From Acanthamoeba lenticulata (Eukaryota > Discosea > Longamoebia > Acanthamoebidae), in assembly GCA_002179805.1 (NCBI GenBank), contig NAVB01002676.1:1-18424 (forward strand): 18,424 bases of DNA. Reading direction: 5' to 3'. Shown one piece after another: positions 1 through 10,626 of the stretch. The notes below the pieces were generated by a model. It had not been told where the DNA came from. It saw only the letters and a list, made by a program, of their open reading frames with translations, and did no database searches. Position 1 is the stretch's first letter. Each line of letters begins with the position of its first letter. Position numbers and translations under genes: made by a program.

Positions 1-766
1 CCGACGAGATGCCGAGGAAAGCGAAGCAAAGAACGAAAACGAAGAAAGCGAAAACGAGGAAGAAGAGGCTAAAGAGGACGAGACGGTATTGCTCAGGCAG
101 CTTAAGATGAATCTCGAGGATGTCATCGAAGATCGAATGGATCGGCTACGCGACGTGGCCGATGTCCGCGCATCCCTCAAACTGCGCGACTACGCGTACG
201 CCCCAGCATTCATGCTTTTAATTAATTTGTTGATATTAATTATATTTAAATATAATACAATTATTTATTTATCTGCAGGCAAGTGGTGGGGCGAGGGCCC
301 GGCGGCGCGGCCTACACGTCCGTGGTCGGGCGGGTGACGCGGGACGCCGTCACGCACGACGGCGAGGAGCGACACGACCTCGAGAAGCACGCCTCGTCGG
401 CCGCTCTTCCTGACCTGCTCGGCATGGCCTCTTCTCTCGGGTTCGTCCTCTTCTTCTTCTTCTTCTTCTTAAGCAACGATCAAGCGCCTGACTTCGCCGC
501 CGGGGTGCGGTGCCAGGTTGGGCCGATTCGGGTTCGGCTTGGGGAAGGTGGTCAAGGCCAAGAGCAAGCCGCGGCCGAGCGACAATAAGATCGTGGTTGT
601 GTTTGTGGTTGGAGGCATCACGTGCGCCGAGATCCAGGAGGCCCTCCTCCACGCCGCCGATGCGGTCAACGACGACGGCTACCAGGTCCTGATCGGGAGC
701 ACGAGCCTGTGCACCGGGCCCGGCGTGCTGGCCCACTTGTTTGCTGCGCCCAAGCAAGCGGCCTGA
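1..766 (+). CDS. SCFD2: Sec1-family protein, SCFD2-like, C-terminal part (5' truncated)
   Basis: This is the C-terminal part of a Sec1/Munc18-family protein; such proteins bind syntaxins and control SNARE-mediated vesicle fusion. The frame is open from base 2, so the gene starts outside the window. Seen: an acidic Glu/Lys-rich stretch, then a helix ending in LRDYAYAP, then the family-typical end with LPDLLGMASSLG, PSDNKIVVVFVVGGIT and a final Leu-rich helix before TGA at 764-766. Two introns fit by phase: about 229-278 (AT-rich; its donor is uncertain, and a GC donor at 214 is also in phase) and 441-516 (with a CTT repeat). The PSDN...FVVGG signature is closest, from memory of the family, to SCFD2 rather than STXBP1 or VPS33. 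The family is firm; the SCFD2 assignment is likely. Confidence 0.75.
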
Positions 767-772
767 AATAAA
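767..772 (+). promoter_or_regulatory. Polyadenylation signal AATAAA
   Basis: A perfect AATAAA starts at the base after the TGA of the SCFD2-like gene. If used, the 3' UTR would be only a few tens of bases long. The 286 bp from here to the next start codon show no other gene. Confidence 0.5.
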
Positions 773-1058
773 GAATTAAATCACAAGCACGCAAAGACAG
801 TTTTCAAGGGCGGACCATCACCGGTGACTATCTATGAACGTGCAAGTGTCGTCTTCTTCACCTGTTTACGCACGTGCACCAACACGAGCTGGGCCAACAC
901 AAAATTTGAGCTAAAATTACGTTGTGTGCCAAGGCCTTTGGCCGATAGGCACTCCGAATTCACACTTCAACAAGTCATTGTTGTTGTGCCCCCTCGCCAC
1001 GAGCATCCCAGGGGTGCCTCGAGACTGAACATTGAGCAAAGCAAAAAGAAGAAGGAAG

Positions 1059-2975
1059 ATGTCGAGGGGTCGCGCCAGAGCGCAGACCGTCGAGCGTCTG
1101 GAGAATGAACTCGAGGCGCTGTTGGTCAACTTGCAAGCTGTTGAGAGCCCCTCGTCGCCCTTCTCGCTCGAGTCCTATGAGGCCATGGACACGCCCGAGC
1201 ACGATGCGCTGCTCGGCGAGGGCGGGGCAACAACGAAGATCGATTCTACACAGCACGCAACCGCCCCATCTTCGGGCGAGTGGGCGTCCCTTCCCTCCCA
1301 GCACAACCACTACAGCCCACCAGCTGGGGGAGGTCGCAGGGTGGCCCCGAGCGAGCAGGAGCTGGAGGCCCTGCTCGCCCGGCTCGACCAAGAGGAGCAG
1401 CAGATACGAGAAGACATAAAGCGCACGCGTGAGGCCTATGCTCGGTCCCTGCGCCGCGGCTACCTCGCCCGCGGTGGCGGTGGCGGCAAGTCGCCCCCCA
1501 CAGAAACATCCCCTTCCTCGGTGCCTTCTTCTTCTACGCGCACGACAGAAAGCAGCGAAGACGTGCAGGAGGCCGAGCAGGCAGAGCGACAGCTCCAAGA
1601 GGCCGAACGCAAGGTGTCCGTGCTGAAGCGCCGGGCCGAGGAGGTACGTAAGTCGCTCATGGCCGCCAGCCAGCAGCGCGTCGCGTTACGCCTTCCCACT
1701 GCCTCTACGCCCGGGGGCGGCTCGGGCTTTGGCTCGGGCATTCGGCCCAGTCAACTGGGCCCCGCCGCGCCTGCGGGCGCCATAATCGGCAGCAGCCGCC
1801 GCGGGGCCGTGGAGCCGCCCAAGCCCGAGCCTGCCGTCGAGCCGAGGGTCGTCGACAATGTCCATGGGGATGACGAAGCGCAGAGGCGGGCGCGGGAGGC
1901 CGACGGGCGCGTTCGCGTGACGCTGGAGACGGCCAAGTTGCTGTTGCGCGACGAGGCCGCGCGGCGCCAGGAGGAGGAAAGCCGCGAGGCCGAGCGTCGG
2001 ATGCACGAGCAGCGTGACCGTGCCGAGCGCTTGCGCATCATGTCCCAGGTGGCCCGCCAGCGCCCGCCACAGGCCGCCGATCAGCTGACGCCGCACTTGG
2101 CCACCTCGCCTCTGACGCCGCCGGCCCACTTGCCGCCGCTCTCGCCGGCGCCCAACGCCAGCGCGCTGCCCGTGACGCCGCCGCCCGCGGGCCGTCAACT
2201 GAAGTCGCCCTCAGCCGTCGCTGCGTCGGCTTCGCCGCTGATGACTTTTGCCTCGCTGTCGCTCTCCGCCGCGAACTCGGCCTCGCTGTCGCCGCTGCCG
2301 GCGCTGTCGCCCGGCCCGTCGCCATCGGCCGCGCCGCGCCAATTCTACTATACGACGACGCCCATGTCCACGCCGATGCCGCCGCTGCCACGACCCTCCG
2401 TGGCGCCGCTGCCGTCGGCACCTGCCTTCTCGCCGCGGACCGTCTCAGGCGGACCGACCTACACTGCCCCGCAGCAGCAGCTATCGTCGCCGTCTTCTTC
2501 GTTGATGGAGGAAGACGCCGACCTGAATTCGATGATGGCCGACATGCTGAAGCACCTTAAGGCCACTCAGCCCCAGACCGACGTGAAGGAGCTCGCCGCC
2601 TCGCCGCCGTGGCCGCCCGCAGTGGTCGCCGCGGTCCAACTGCCAACACAGCCCACCAAGACGAGAACCATCGCCGCCGCGCCCACGTCGTCGGACTCGT
2701 GCGGACGCTGCGGGAAGGCGGTGACCGAGTATGGTGACTGCGTGCAGGCCATGCAGCGCCGCTGGCACCCGGCTTGCTTCACCTGCTTTGCGTGCAAGTG
2801 CGCACCTCTTCCTCTCTCCCTCCCCCGACGCCGAGATGGTTGGGGGACAACCAACAGAGTTGTGTTCAACAGGGGAGAGCTGATGAGCGGCTACGGCCCG
2901 CGAGGTGGCGGGTTCTACACGCGCGACGGCCAACCCTATTGCACGGGCTGCTACCGGCGAGCCTGTGGACAATGA
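1059..2975 (+). CDS. LD-motif, Pro/Ser-rich, single LIM-domain protein (paxillin-like)
   Basis: Probable cytoskeletal or adhesion scaffold of 613 aa; exons 1059-2797 and 2873-2975. The start is the first ATG; upstream in-frame codons lack ATG. Order of parts: LD-like helix LEALLVNL at residues 18-25; a second, LEALLARL, at 102-109; a charged coiled coil to about residue 330; a long Pro/Ser/Ala-rich region; a third LD-like helix (LNSMMADM, 489-496); and one LIM domain at the C-terminus. Zinc ligands are C548, C551, H570, C573 / C576, C579, C603, C606. Removing the 75-nt intron brings the second zinc-finger loop to 23 residues; unspliced it would be 48. Paxillin-family proteins combine LxxLLxxL motifs with several LIM domains; only one LIM is present here. 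The LIM call is firm; kinship to paxillin is inference. Confidence 0.8.
   Translation: MSRGRARAQTVERLENELEALLVNLQAVESPSSPFSLESYEAMDTPEHDALLGEGGATTKIDSTQHATAPSSGEWASLPSQHNHYSPPAGGGRRVAPSEQELEALLARLDQEEQQIREDIKRTREAYARSLRRGYLARGGGGGKSPPTETSPSSVPSSSTRTTESSEDVQEAEQAERQLQEAERKVSVLKRRAEEVRKSLMAASQQRVALRLPTASTPGGGSGFGSGIRPSQLGPAAPAGAIIGSSRRGAVEPPKPEPAVEPRVVDNVHGDDEAQRRAREADGRVRVTLETAKLLLRDEAARRQEEESREAERRMHEQRDRAERLRIMSQVARQRPPQAADQLTPHLATSPLTPPAHLPPLSPAPNASALPVTPPPAGRQLKSPSAVAASASPLMTFASLSLSAANSASLSPLPALSPGPSPSAAPRQFYYTTTPMSTPMPPLPRPSVAPLPSAPAFSPRTVSGGPTYTAPQQQLSSPSSSLMEEDADLNSMMADMLKHLKATQPQTDVKELAASPPWPPAVVAAVQLPTQPTKTRTIAAAPTSSDSCGRCGKAVTEYGDCVQAMQRRWHPACFTCFACKCAPLPLSLPRRRDGWGTTNRVVFNRGELMSGYGPRGGGFYTRDGQPYCTGCYRRACGQ
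2798..2872 (+). other. In-frame, stop-free 75-nt intron inside the LIM domain
   Basis: GTGCGC donor and CAACAG acceptor. The flanking AA and G rejoin to a Lys codon. Because the intron is 25 codons long without a stop, the gene reads as one uninterrupted frame, but the retained form would disrupt the spacing of the second zinc finger. Confidence 0.75.
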
Positions 2976-3190
2976 AGAAGCCAGCTGCCCTCGATCCCTC
3001 AGCCGAGGCTGTACAAGCACCAGAATCATAAACAAACGAGCTGCGGCGTTTGTGTCAGCAAGAGGTGGGGCATGCTCTTCTCAGCGTTGTTTCTCTTTAA
3101 TTTTTGTTCCTTTTTCTCGGCTGGGCTGACGTGGCGCGGTAGCACCACAGGTGCTCAAATCCCACAAATCTCGACCCAATTGTGCACAAC

Positions 3191-3618
3191 ATGAAGAAGG
3201 TACACGCGCAGCACCTCCTGTTCATCTTAGATCTGTGTGTTAACCTTTCGATGCCCTTGCTTGGTGTTGCCGCAGGCGGTGAGGTGGTTTTCTCTGCTGA
3301 CCCTCGCGCTGAGCGTCTGGGCTGCCTTCGTTTTTGACGTCTATCCTCTTCATCTGAAGGGCAATGCTCAGCTCGCCCTCCAATTTGTACGTTGCAGCGT
3401 TCTGAATGTGCGCACTCCACTCGCTTACGCTGTTTGTTGTTGTGCAGGCTCCCTTGTTGGCTCTTGTGGCATTTGGTGTCTACTCGCTCGTGCGCATTCT
3501 CTACAATCTTGCCATCTTCCCTGTCTGCCCAGAAGCTTTGGAAGAGATGAAGAAGGAGATGAAGGAGGCCGAGTCCGATCTCACCAAGAAGGGCTTCAAG
3601 TTCCCCAAGAGGAAGTAG
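3191..3618 (+). CDS. DPM3: Dolichol-phosphate mannosyltransferase subunit 3 (DPM3)
   Basis: Small ER-membrane subunit that tethers and stabilises the catalytic subunit DPM1, which makes dolichol-phosphate-mannose for N-glycans, GPI anchors and O-mannose. Exons 3191-3199, 3276-3386 and 3448-3618 give 96 aa, close to the usual size (about 92). The first coding exon holds only Met-Lys-Lys. Two membrane segments are visible (about residues 5-25 and 41-63). They are followed by a short charged helix, PEALEEMKKEMKEAESDL, and the family-typical end KKGFKF, which corresponds to the coiled-coil region that contacts DPM1. Introns are 76 and 61 nt, both GT-AG and phase 0. No other family fits as well. 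Confidence 0.88.
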
Positions 3619-4856
<1,238 letters not shown>

Positions 4857-5018
4857 CAACAAACTTGAGCCCCAAGAAGGTCTTCTCGAGCGATGAACCT
4901 CTCGCCCAACACCGTCATCAGCATTATCATCACCTTCATCAACATGTTGTTGTTCATGTTCAACCCAACGTATAAAGGTTTCTCGAGTTGCTCACGCAAT
5001 CCGCAACAGCAATCCCTC

Positions 5019-8000
5019 CTAGAAGGGAAGGCACCGCAGAAACAGGCTGAACAGGGCGTCGCTCCGGGCCTGACGCTCGATGTGGCGCCGTCGGAGCCGA
5101 AGCTGCGCGTCGATCTCCTCGCGCGTGATCTTGGCGATCTTGAGCATCTTGCGCCGGCTCTGGTTGCGCTCCATCACGTCGGCCACCAGCGCCGCAAGGG
5201 CGCCCACCTCTTCATCCAGCGCGCGCGTCAGCCGCCACATCACCTCCTGGACGTGCTGCGTCGCCAGGTTAGGCCGAGCGCGCACACCTGTGGCACACCG
5301 CAATTGCGCACACGCGTGTGCGGAGTGAGCCGAAGGACGAGGGCATCACACTCGCGTGTTGCGTTGTACCTTGTGGGATGGCCGAGAGGATGATGGGCAT
5401 GAGGAGGCGGACGGTGGCAGGGGTCGGGGCCGACACGTTGACGCGGAGCCATGACGCGCCTGCGGGCGAGTGGAGGCCGACTCGAAACAACTGCCCTGCC
5501 GCCCCACTCGATTGCAGCTCCAAGTCTGCATTCCCGAAAGAAAAAGAAAAAGATAAAAACATAAGTTAAAAAATACGTAAAATATATAAACATATAAAAT
5601 AATGTAATTTAAGAACAAAAACGAACCTGATGTAGAAGATGAGGACAGAGATGCGGAAGAAAGGGGCAAGAGCTGCTTGAGATTGGGCAGGAGAGACGGT
5701 ACTCGCCCTCGGGCATCGTCCGACGTCAACAGCAGCGACACATGGGCTCCACCGCCTGCCGCCACATGTGCGTGAGGTCTCGTTTCTGAAGGTTTGCAGG
5801 CGAAACGGGAAGGAGTGAGGCACCAAAGGGGACGGGCGCCGAGTCGGCTGGCCGGGCGATGAGCTGGTCCCGAGCGCGCAGCGTCAGGCTGCCCAGGTGG
5901 CCGTAGCGCACTGGCGCGTTCGACGGCTTGGCGCGCGTCTCCTCGTCGGCGTTGGCCTCGGCTGGCAAGACACGAAGCCAGACGTCGATGATGGCGTCGG
6001 CCGTGAGCAGCATGCCCGCCATGGCGTGGCCACCGGTGGGCCGGACCAGCGTGGTGAACGTGGCGGTCTCCTGCGGACCCAACGCGACGCGAGCGTCGAG
6101 GCCACCGGCATCGGTGGAGCTGCTCTGGGTCTCGAGGGTGTGGCTGGCCGAGGCGATCGCCAGGCCTTGGCACCAACGCGGTTCGCTGGGGTGGCCGTTC
6201 CGGACGGTGGCGGTCACGACCCACGCGCCGCCGCAGAAGTCTCCGGTGAGCGACTCGGCCACGAGGTTGGTCGTCGCCGCTGCCGTCGTTGTTGTTGTCG
6301 TTGTTGTCGTCGTGGTTGTGGCGATCGATGTCGTCACGTTGCCCTTTCCCTTCCGGTCCTTGCCTTGGCCATCGTCGTCATCGTCGCCAAAGAGCGACAC
6401 GAGGCCATCGGCGAACCTGTCGTGGGTGTCGTGGGTTGGTTTGGGCGCTCATGTAGGCTCGAGCAGCGAAATTGCGATGCGGACGAACCGCTTGTCACTG
6501 CGGGGCCGGCCTGCAAAAGGCGACTCGATCGTCGCGCCGCTGCCCTCTTCGCAGGCGACTTGCTGGAGGACGCCCACGGCGTGCTCAAACAGCAGCGCCT
6601 TGGCTTCCATCTGGGAGTTGTGTTCCACCAATCACAACGTTGCGTATAAATCAGTCTTGAGCGCCAAGTGAGCGGCATGTGGATGAGGCGCGGCGGCACG
6701 AACGCGTTGATGAGACTCGCGGAGCAGCTGCTGGCCTTCCCTCAGCCGCAGGTGGAGCGAGTAGGCCACCCACTGGAGGCTCTGCGAGTAGAGCCCCTCT
6801 TCGATCTCGCCCTGCACGGCGCGGATGCTCTGCTCAGCTGCAGTAGCAGCCGCTCGCTTGGGCCACGCGTAGGTGGTGGTGGCCAGGTCGGTGAGCGTGA
6901 AGTGGTCGCGCTTGGACGGCTTGCCACTCTTTGGCTGCAGCTTGGGCGGGTGAAATAGCAGCACTTGCTCCCGCCCGGCAGCGAGGAAATCGCCCACCAG
7001 GACCTCCTCCACGCCCGTGAATTCTGCGCCAATTCGGGGTGTTATGAATTAGAGAATTATTTGCTAATAAAAACATATGGGAAATAAATGGAACAAATAT
7101 GGTACCTCGCAGAACAGAGCCATCTTGGTGGAGAACATGGACGGTGGCGCGTTCATCAGCGTACTTGACCACGAGCACGCTCGATGCTTCGTTGCTCGGC
7201 CGGGCCAGGACACTTCGCCGCGCGCCCGCCATAAAAACATGAGCAGATCGGGGAAGGATCGAATGGGGGGAGGGAAGGCATGTACATCGACGCTGGTGTA
7301 AAGGGCAGCTTGTGGCACGCAATGGCCCGCCCGTTGACGATCGTCAGCAGTTCGTTTGATCGGGTGCCTACGAAGAGCATCAGCTGGAAACTGAGGTCGT
7401 CCTCGCAGCTGTCGTCGACTTCGTCATCCGACTCTGCATCGTTGGTCCGGCTGCGGTCATCAGGGAGAGGCTCATAGGCGTCGGCCAAGGCGATCGCCGC
7501 CACGTTGTCCCGCTTGGCCAGGAACTGTGGAAGCCAGTCTTGCCGTAAGCCAGCGTCACGCCTCGGCGGCGCCTCGGCTCTCACTTGCTCCTTCTCCTCC
7601 TCGTCCATGAGGTCGGGCGAGGGCATAAGTGGGTCGTCTTCGACGTCGTCGGCCTCCAGGTCGAGGATGGGCGAAGGCAGCGGCGATGTCTCAGCCGCTG
7701 CGCCGCTTGAGTCATGACCTGCGACCAGCGGGACGATCAGCCATTGGTCGTCGTCACATTCGGCGTTGGCGTCGACATTGCCAGTGTGGCCGGAGCGGCG
7801 GCCATGAGCATCGCCGATAGCGAAGCGTTCGGTGAGCTGGCGGCCGCCGTGGGAAAAGTAGTCCAGCGTGAGGCCGGCGAGTACTTCGGTTCGCAGGAGC
7901 TGCGCGAGATCGGCTCCCGCACGAAGGCTGCGGGTGGCGTCCGCATGCTTGGAGGATCCGATGAACAGGGCATAGTTGTCATGCGGCAGGCCGAGTGCGG

Positions 8001-8905
8001 GGTCCTATGGCCACCACCGCAGGTAAAACGCGAGTTAAAGAGGCGGTCAAGGAAGAGCACAAGCCTGAAAGGCAAGCGATTCAGTACCACACTGGCACAC
8101 GTCACGAGAGCGGCGCGCGGTGGTCGGGCGATGCGCGAAGTGAGAAATTTGGGCAGGCCCTCAGGTGTGTGATCCAGATGGCCGAAGAAGAGGGCATCAC
8201 CGTCGCCGTCACCGTCTTCGGCCGGCACCTCGGCCACGACCGTCGGGCCATGAAGCACCCACACGCGCCCTGAGGCCCACCCAAAGTGAGTTGAGCAAGT
8301 CTCGAGCAACGAGTGACATGCCGGGGTTGTTGGAGCACCTCTAGCAGTAGCAGCGTGCAGGGCGGCATCTCTGAACTCGCGTAAACATATGAAGGTCAGC
8401 TTTTCGGTGCTCTCTGCGCCATCTGGAGCCAAGGCAACACGTGAGTAAACCGAAAACCAGTGTGAGTACGGTGGAGCACAACCTGTCGTAAGAAAGCCGA
8501 ATGCGTAGAGAGGCTCCTTGTCGCTGTAGCAATGCCGCACGAGGAGGTACATGAACGGCCTGCAGGAGGGAGCAGTGAGGCCCCAGCCCTTGTGCCAAGG
8601 GAGGGGTAAGTACAGCATGATGGTCTTGTTCTCGACGAAGGCTGCCGCAATGAGGTCCGTCTTGGTCGAGCCCTTCTTGCCTGGTAACGTGCATGAGTGA
8701 GCAATTGCTGCCGCTCTCGAGCTTGCCGAGACTGCAGTCTGTCTGTTGCACCTTTGATGAGGAGCGATCTGGTGCCCAAGAATTCTTCCTTGGCCAAATC
8801 GAATTGGCGCAGTTCCACCTTGAGGCCAGTTTTGCCTGGTCGTGTTTGAATGGTGCACACCTCATTCCCGCTGGCCAGACGTACTGTCGTGGCACCCGCC
8901 TCCAT
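5019..8905 (-). CDS. FANCB: FANCB-like Fanconi anaemia core-complex protein
   Basis: FANCB with FANCL and FAAP100 forms the catalytic module that ubiquitinates FANCD2/FANCI at DNA crosslinks. Exons from 5' to 3': 8905-8752, 8680-8614, 8559-8483, 8422-8339, 8269-8106, 8004-7286, 7212-7106, 7023-6704, 6610-6499, 6447-5824, 5755-5627, 5525-5370, 5287-5019; all phases agree, giving 993 aa (human about 859). Landmarks resembling the vertebrate protein are GRVWVLHGP, a beta strand then ACHKLPF, EEVLVGDFLAAGREQVLLF (residues about 463-481), GAHVSLLLTSDDARGRV, and a basic C-terminal helix KMLKIAKITREEIDAQLRL. Extra material includes an acidic loop in exon 6 and a 12-Thr tract. Introns of 54, 60 and 69 nt are in frame without stops. 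The exon 9/10 junction (51-nt intron 6498-6448) is the least certain. Identity rests on remembered family sequence. Confidence 0.75.
6284..6319 (-). repeat. ACN trinucleotide tract encoding 12 threonines
   Basis: Twelve consecutive Thr codons (ACA/ACG/ACC), residues about 645-656 of the FANCB-like protein. They lie just after an Asp5 run and a Lys/Gly-rich patch. This is a low-complexity linker, probably length-variable. Confidence 0.8.
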
Positions 8906-8987
8906 TCGTCCGGTGTGGTGTTTCGATCGGTTGACTTTTCTTCGAGGAAAGATTTCAGGACGCAACAAACTTTTGTTTTTGGCGAGG
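8906..8987. promoter_or_regulatory. 82-bp divergent promoter between FANCB-like and YqaJ-like genes
   Basis: The two start codons face away from each other with only 82 bp between them, so both 5' UTRs and promoters must share or overlap this stretch. It has no TATA box. A TTTTTGGCGAGG at about 8974-8985 is close to, but not, an E2F site (TTTSSCGC). A CTTTTCTTCGAGGAAAG near 8934-8950 is an imperfect inverted repeat. Confidence 0.55.
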
Positions 8988-10311
8988 ATGAAGCCACGGA
9001 CGATCGCGATAATCTTCATCGTGTTTGCTCTCAGTATAGGGCTTTCTTTGTACGTCAATGAGTCCGGACACTCATGGCCTCGCGTTACACAGTTCATGGT
9101 CTACGGCAGTCTCATCTTGACCGCCATCTTCTGCGGCCTTTGGATTTTCTGTACGATGTCCTCCCCCAAGTTTGCCTGCTTTGTTAAAACGAAGTGACTT
9201 GTCCTGCAGTGCACGATTTGGTCTCGCCTCGTGAGCCTCATCTGTCTGGCAGCCGCTTTGCGGCCGCAGTTGGGATTCATCCCTACCTCTCGCGTGAAGA
9301 GCTGTGGAAGCAGCTCACCAAGCGGTACACATCTTCCTTCCATCTTCTTGCAGCAAAGCTTACCACGCTCCATCCTCAGCGAGGTCGAGCAGGACAGCGA
9401 CTTCTCCAAGAAGGCCAAGGACTGGGGCATCAAGAACGAGAGCGCAGCGGTCGAGGTCTACTCTGCCTTTCGCCCCAACAAGAGCATCCTGCCGAACCAT
9501 ACGTAACATCTTCTCTTCTTGTTCTTCTCGCTCAAGCAGCTCACCATCCTGTTGGCAACAACAGACAATTCCGACACAAGACGCACCGGTGGCTGGTGGG
9601 CGTACCCGACGCCCTCGTCGTTGACACGCGTACGGGCAAGCTAGAGGGCATCCTCGAGGTCAAGTGCCCCTTCGCGCCTGACATGACTCGGTGAGTAGGC
9701 AGCGCCTTTTGGTTTCTCTTGTAGGTCCTCGGCTTGGCCGCTCACCACTTCATTGTGTCGTGTCGTGTTGTGTCGTGTCGTGGTCATTTCGCCCAGGGTG
9801 GTGCCGCATCAGACGATGTCGGCTGTGTACTACCACATGCCCCAGGTGCAGGGTTACATGGAGATCCTCGATGTCGAGTACTGCGATCTCATGAGCTACA
9901 CCACCAAGGTCTCGCCGATAACAACGAGAAGAGTTTATAAACTCTCCAGCACTAGCTCACTCCCTCCCCTTCTTCTTCTTCATCTTCTAGGGAAGCGTGA
10001 TCTTCCGTTTCAAGCGCGACCGTGAGTATTGGCTGGAGATGCTGCCGGCCCTGGTTGAGTTCTGGACGCACTTGCGACGAGATACGCCGCCGCCAGAGCG
10101 CCACGCTAACAGCCAGGCGCTCGAAAAGTGCGTTCAAAACCATGCCTCACTTCTTCTTCTTCTTATGTCACAATGGCCGATAAGACTTGTCTGACGACTT
10201 GTGGCGGTTCTGTTCCTCTTTAGGCTCTCGCTGGAGATGCCGTTCACCAACGTAGACGACGATGACAACAATAACAAAAAGAAGAAGAAGAACAGCAAGA
10301 AGGAGCGGTGA
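8988..10311 (+). CDS. Membrane-anchored YqaJ / lambda-exonuclease-family nuclease
   Basis: Predicted PD-(D/E)XK nuclease of 287 aa. Exons: 8988-9150, 9210-9324, 9380-9502, 9565-9690, 9797-9908, 9991-10127, 10224-10311. Two hydrophobic segments (residues about 5-23 and 36-55) precede the nuclease domain. The domain shows the family order: GSRFAAAVGIHPYLSREELW (68-87), WGIKNE with E113, GVPDAL with D149, LEVK with E165 and K167, and QVQGYMEI with Q194. These match the catalytic Glu, Asp, Glu-x-Lys and Gln positions, so it looks active. Exon 1 joins exon 2 in phase (T plus TG gives Leu), which fuses the membrane hairpin to the nuclease. The protein ends in a Lys-rich tail finishing KKER. Introns are 55-106 nt; the acceptor at 9379 was chosen over 9358 on intron length. 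Phage and large DNA viruses carry relatives, but six introns show long residence in the host genome. Confidence 0.82.
9756..9780 (+). repeat. TGTCG pentamer repeat in an intron
   Basis: Five tandem units (one TGTTG) inside intron 4 (9691-9796) of the YqaJ-like gene, the longest intron of that gene. Confidence 0.75.
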
Positions 10312-10626
10312 CTTGTCCGCAGACCTGTTCTCGCGGCCTCGAGCCCTGTACATACAGAAAGGAAGAAGATGAAGCCACGAGACAGCTCCCTCTTTCGTGA
10401 CGTCCATTTTTCGTGTGTTTTACCGGGTGCGCGACCGACAAGCGGCCGAACGGTCACCCGACTCTGTGGCGCTGTGGAGCATCGGCCAATGGCGCAGCGG
10501 GCCTGCTACTACTAACCACCAATCCCTTGGCAGCTGGTCATGTTTAAAAGCAAAGCCAAGCTGAGCTATCCTCTTCTATCGTAGCGCACTAGCAAGCAAC
10601 AACAACAACAAGAAGAAGACATCAAC
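10312..10626 (+). promoter_or_regulatory. Intergenic region and probable promoter of the Usp gene
   Basis: 315 bp with no gene of its own. The right third has CCAAT at 10519-10523 and a TATA-like TTTAAAAG at 10542-10549, about 80 bp before the Usp start codon; another CCAAT lies near 10483. The 5' leader just before the ATG is rich in CAA and AAG repeats. The left part should hold the 3' UTR of the YqaJ-like gene; no AATAAA is seen. Confidence 0.4.

Noticed and set aside
1641..1666. Strong donor-like GTACGTAAGT in the LIM gene
   Set aside because: Nearby AG acceptors would make an intron of under 40 nt, and the region reads as a continuous charged helix in frame.
5897..6671. Two 247-250-codon plus-strand frames opposite FANCB exons 9-10
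   Set aside because: Low-complexity Val/Ala/Arg translations of antisense GC-rich DNA; the minus strand carries the consistent splice structure and family motifs.
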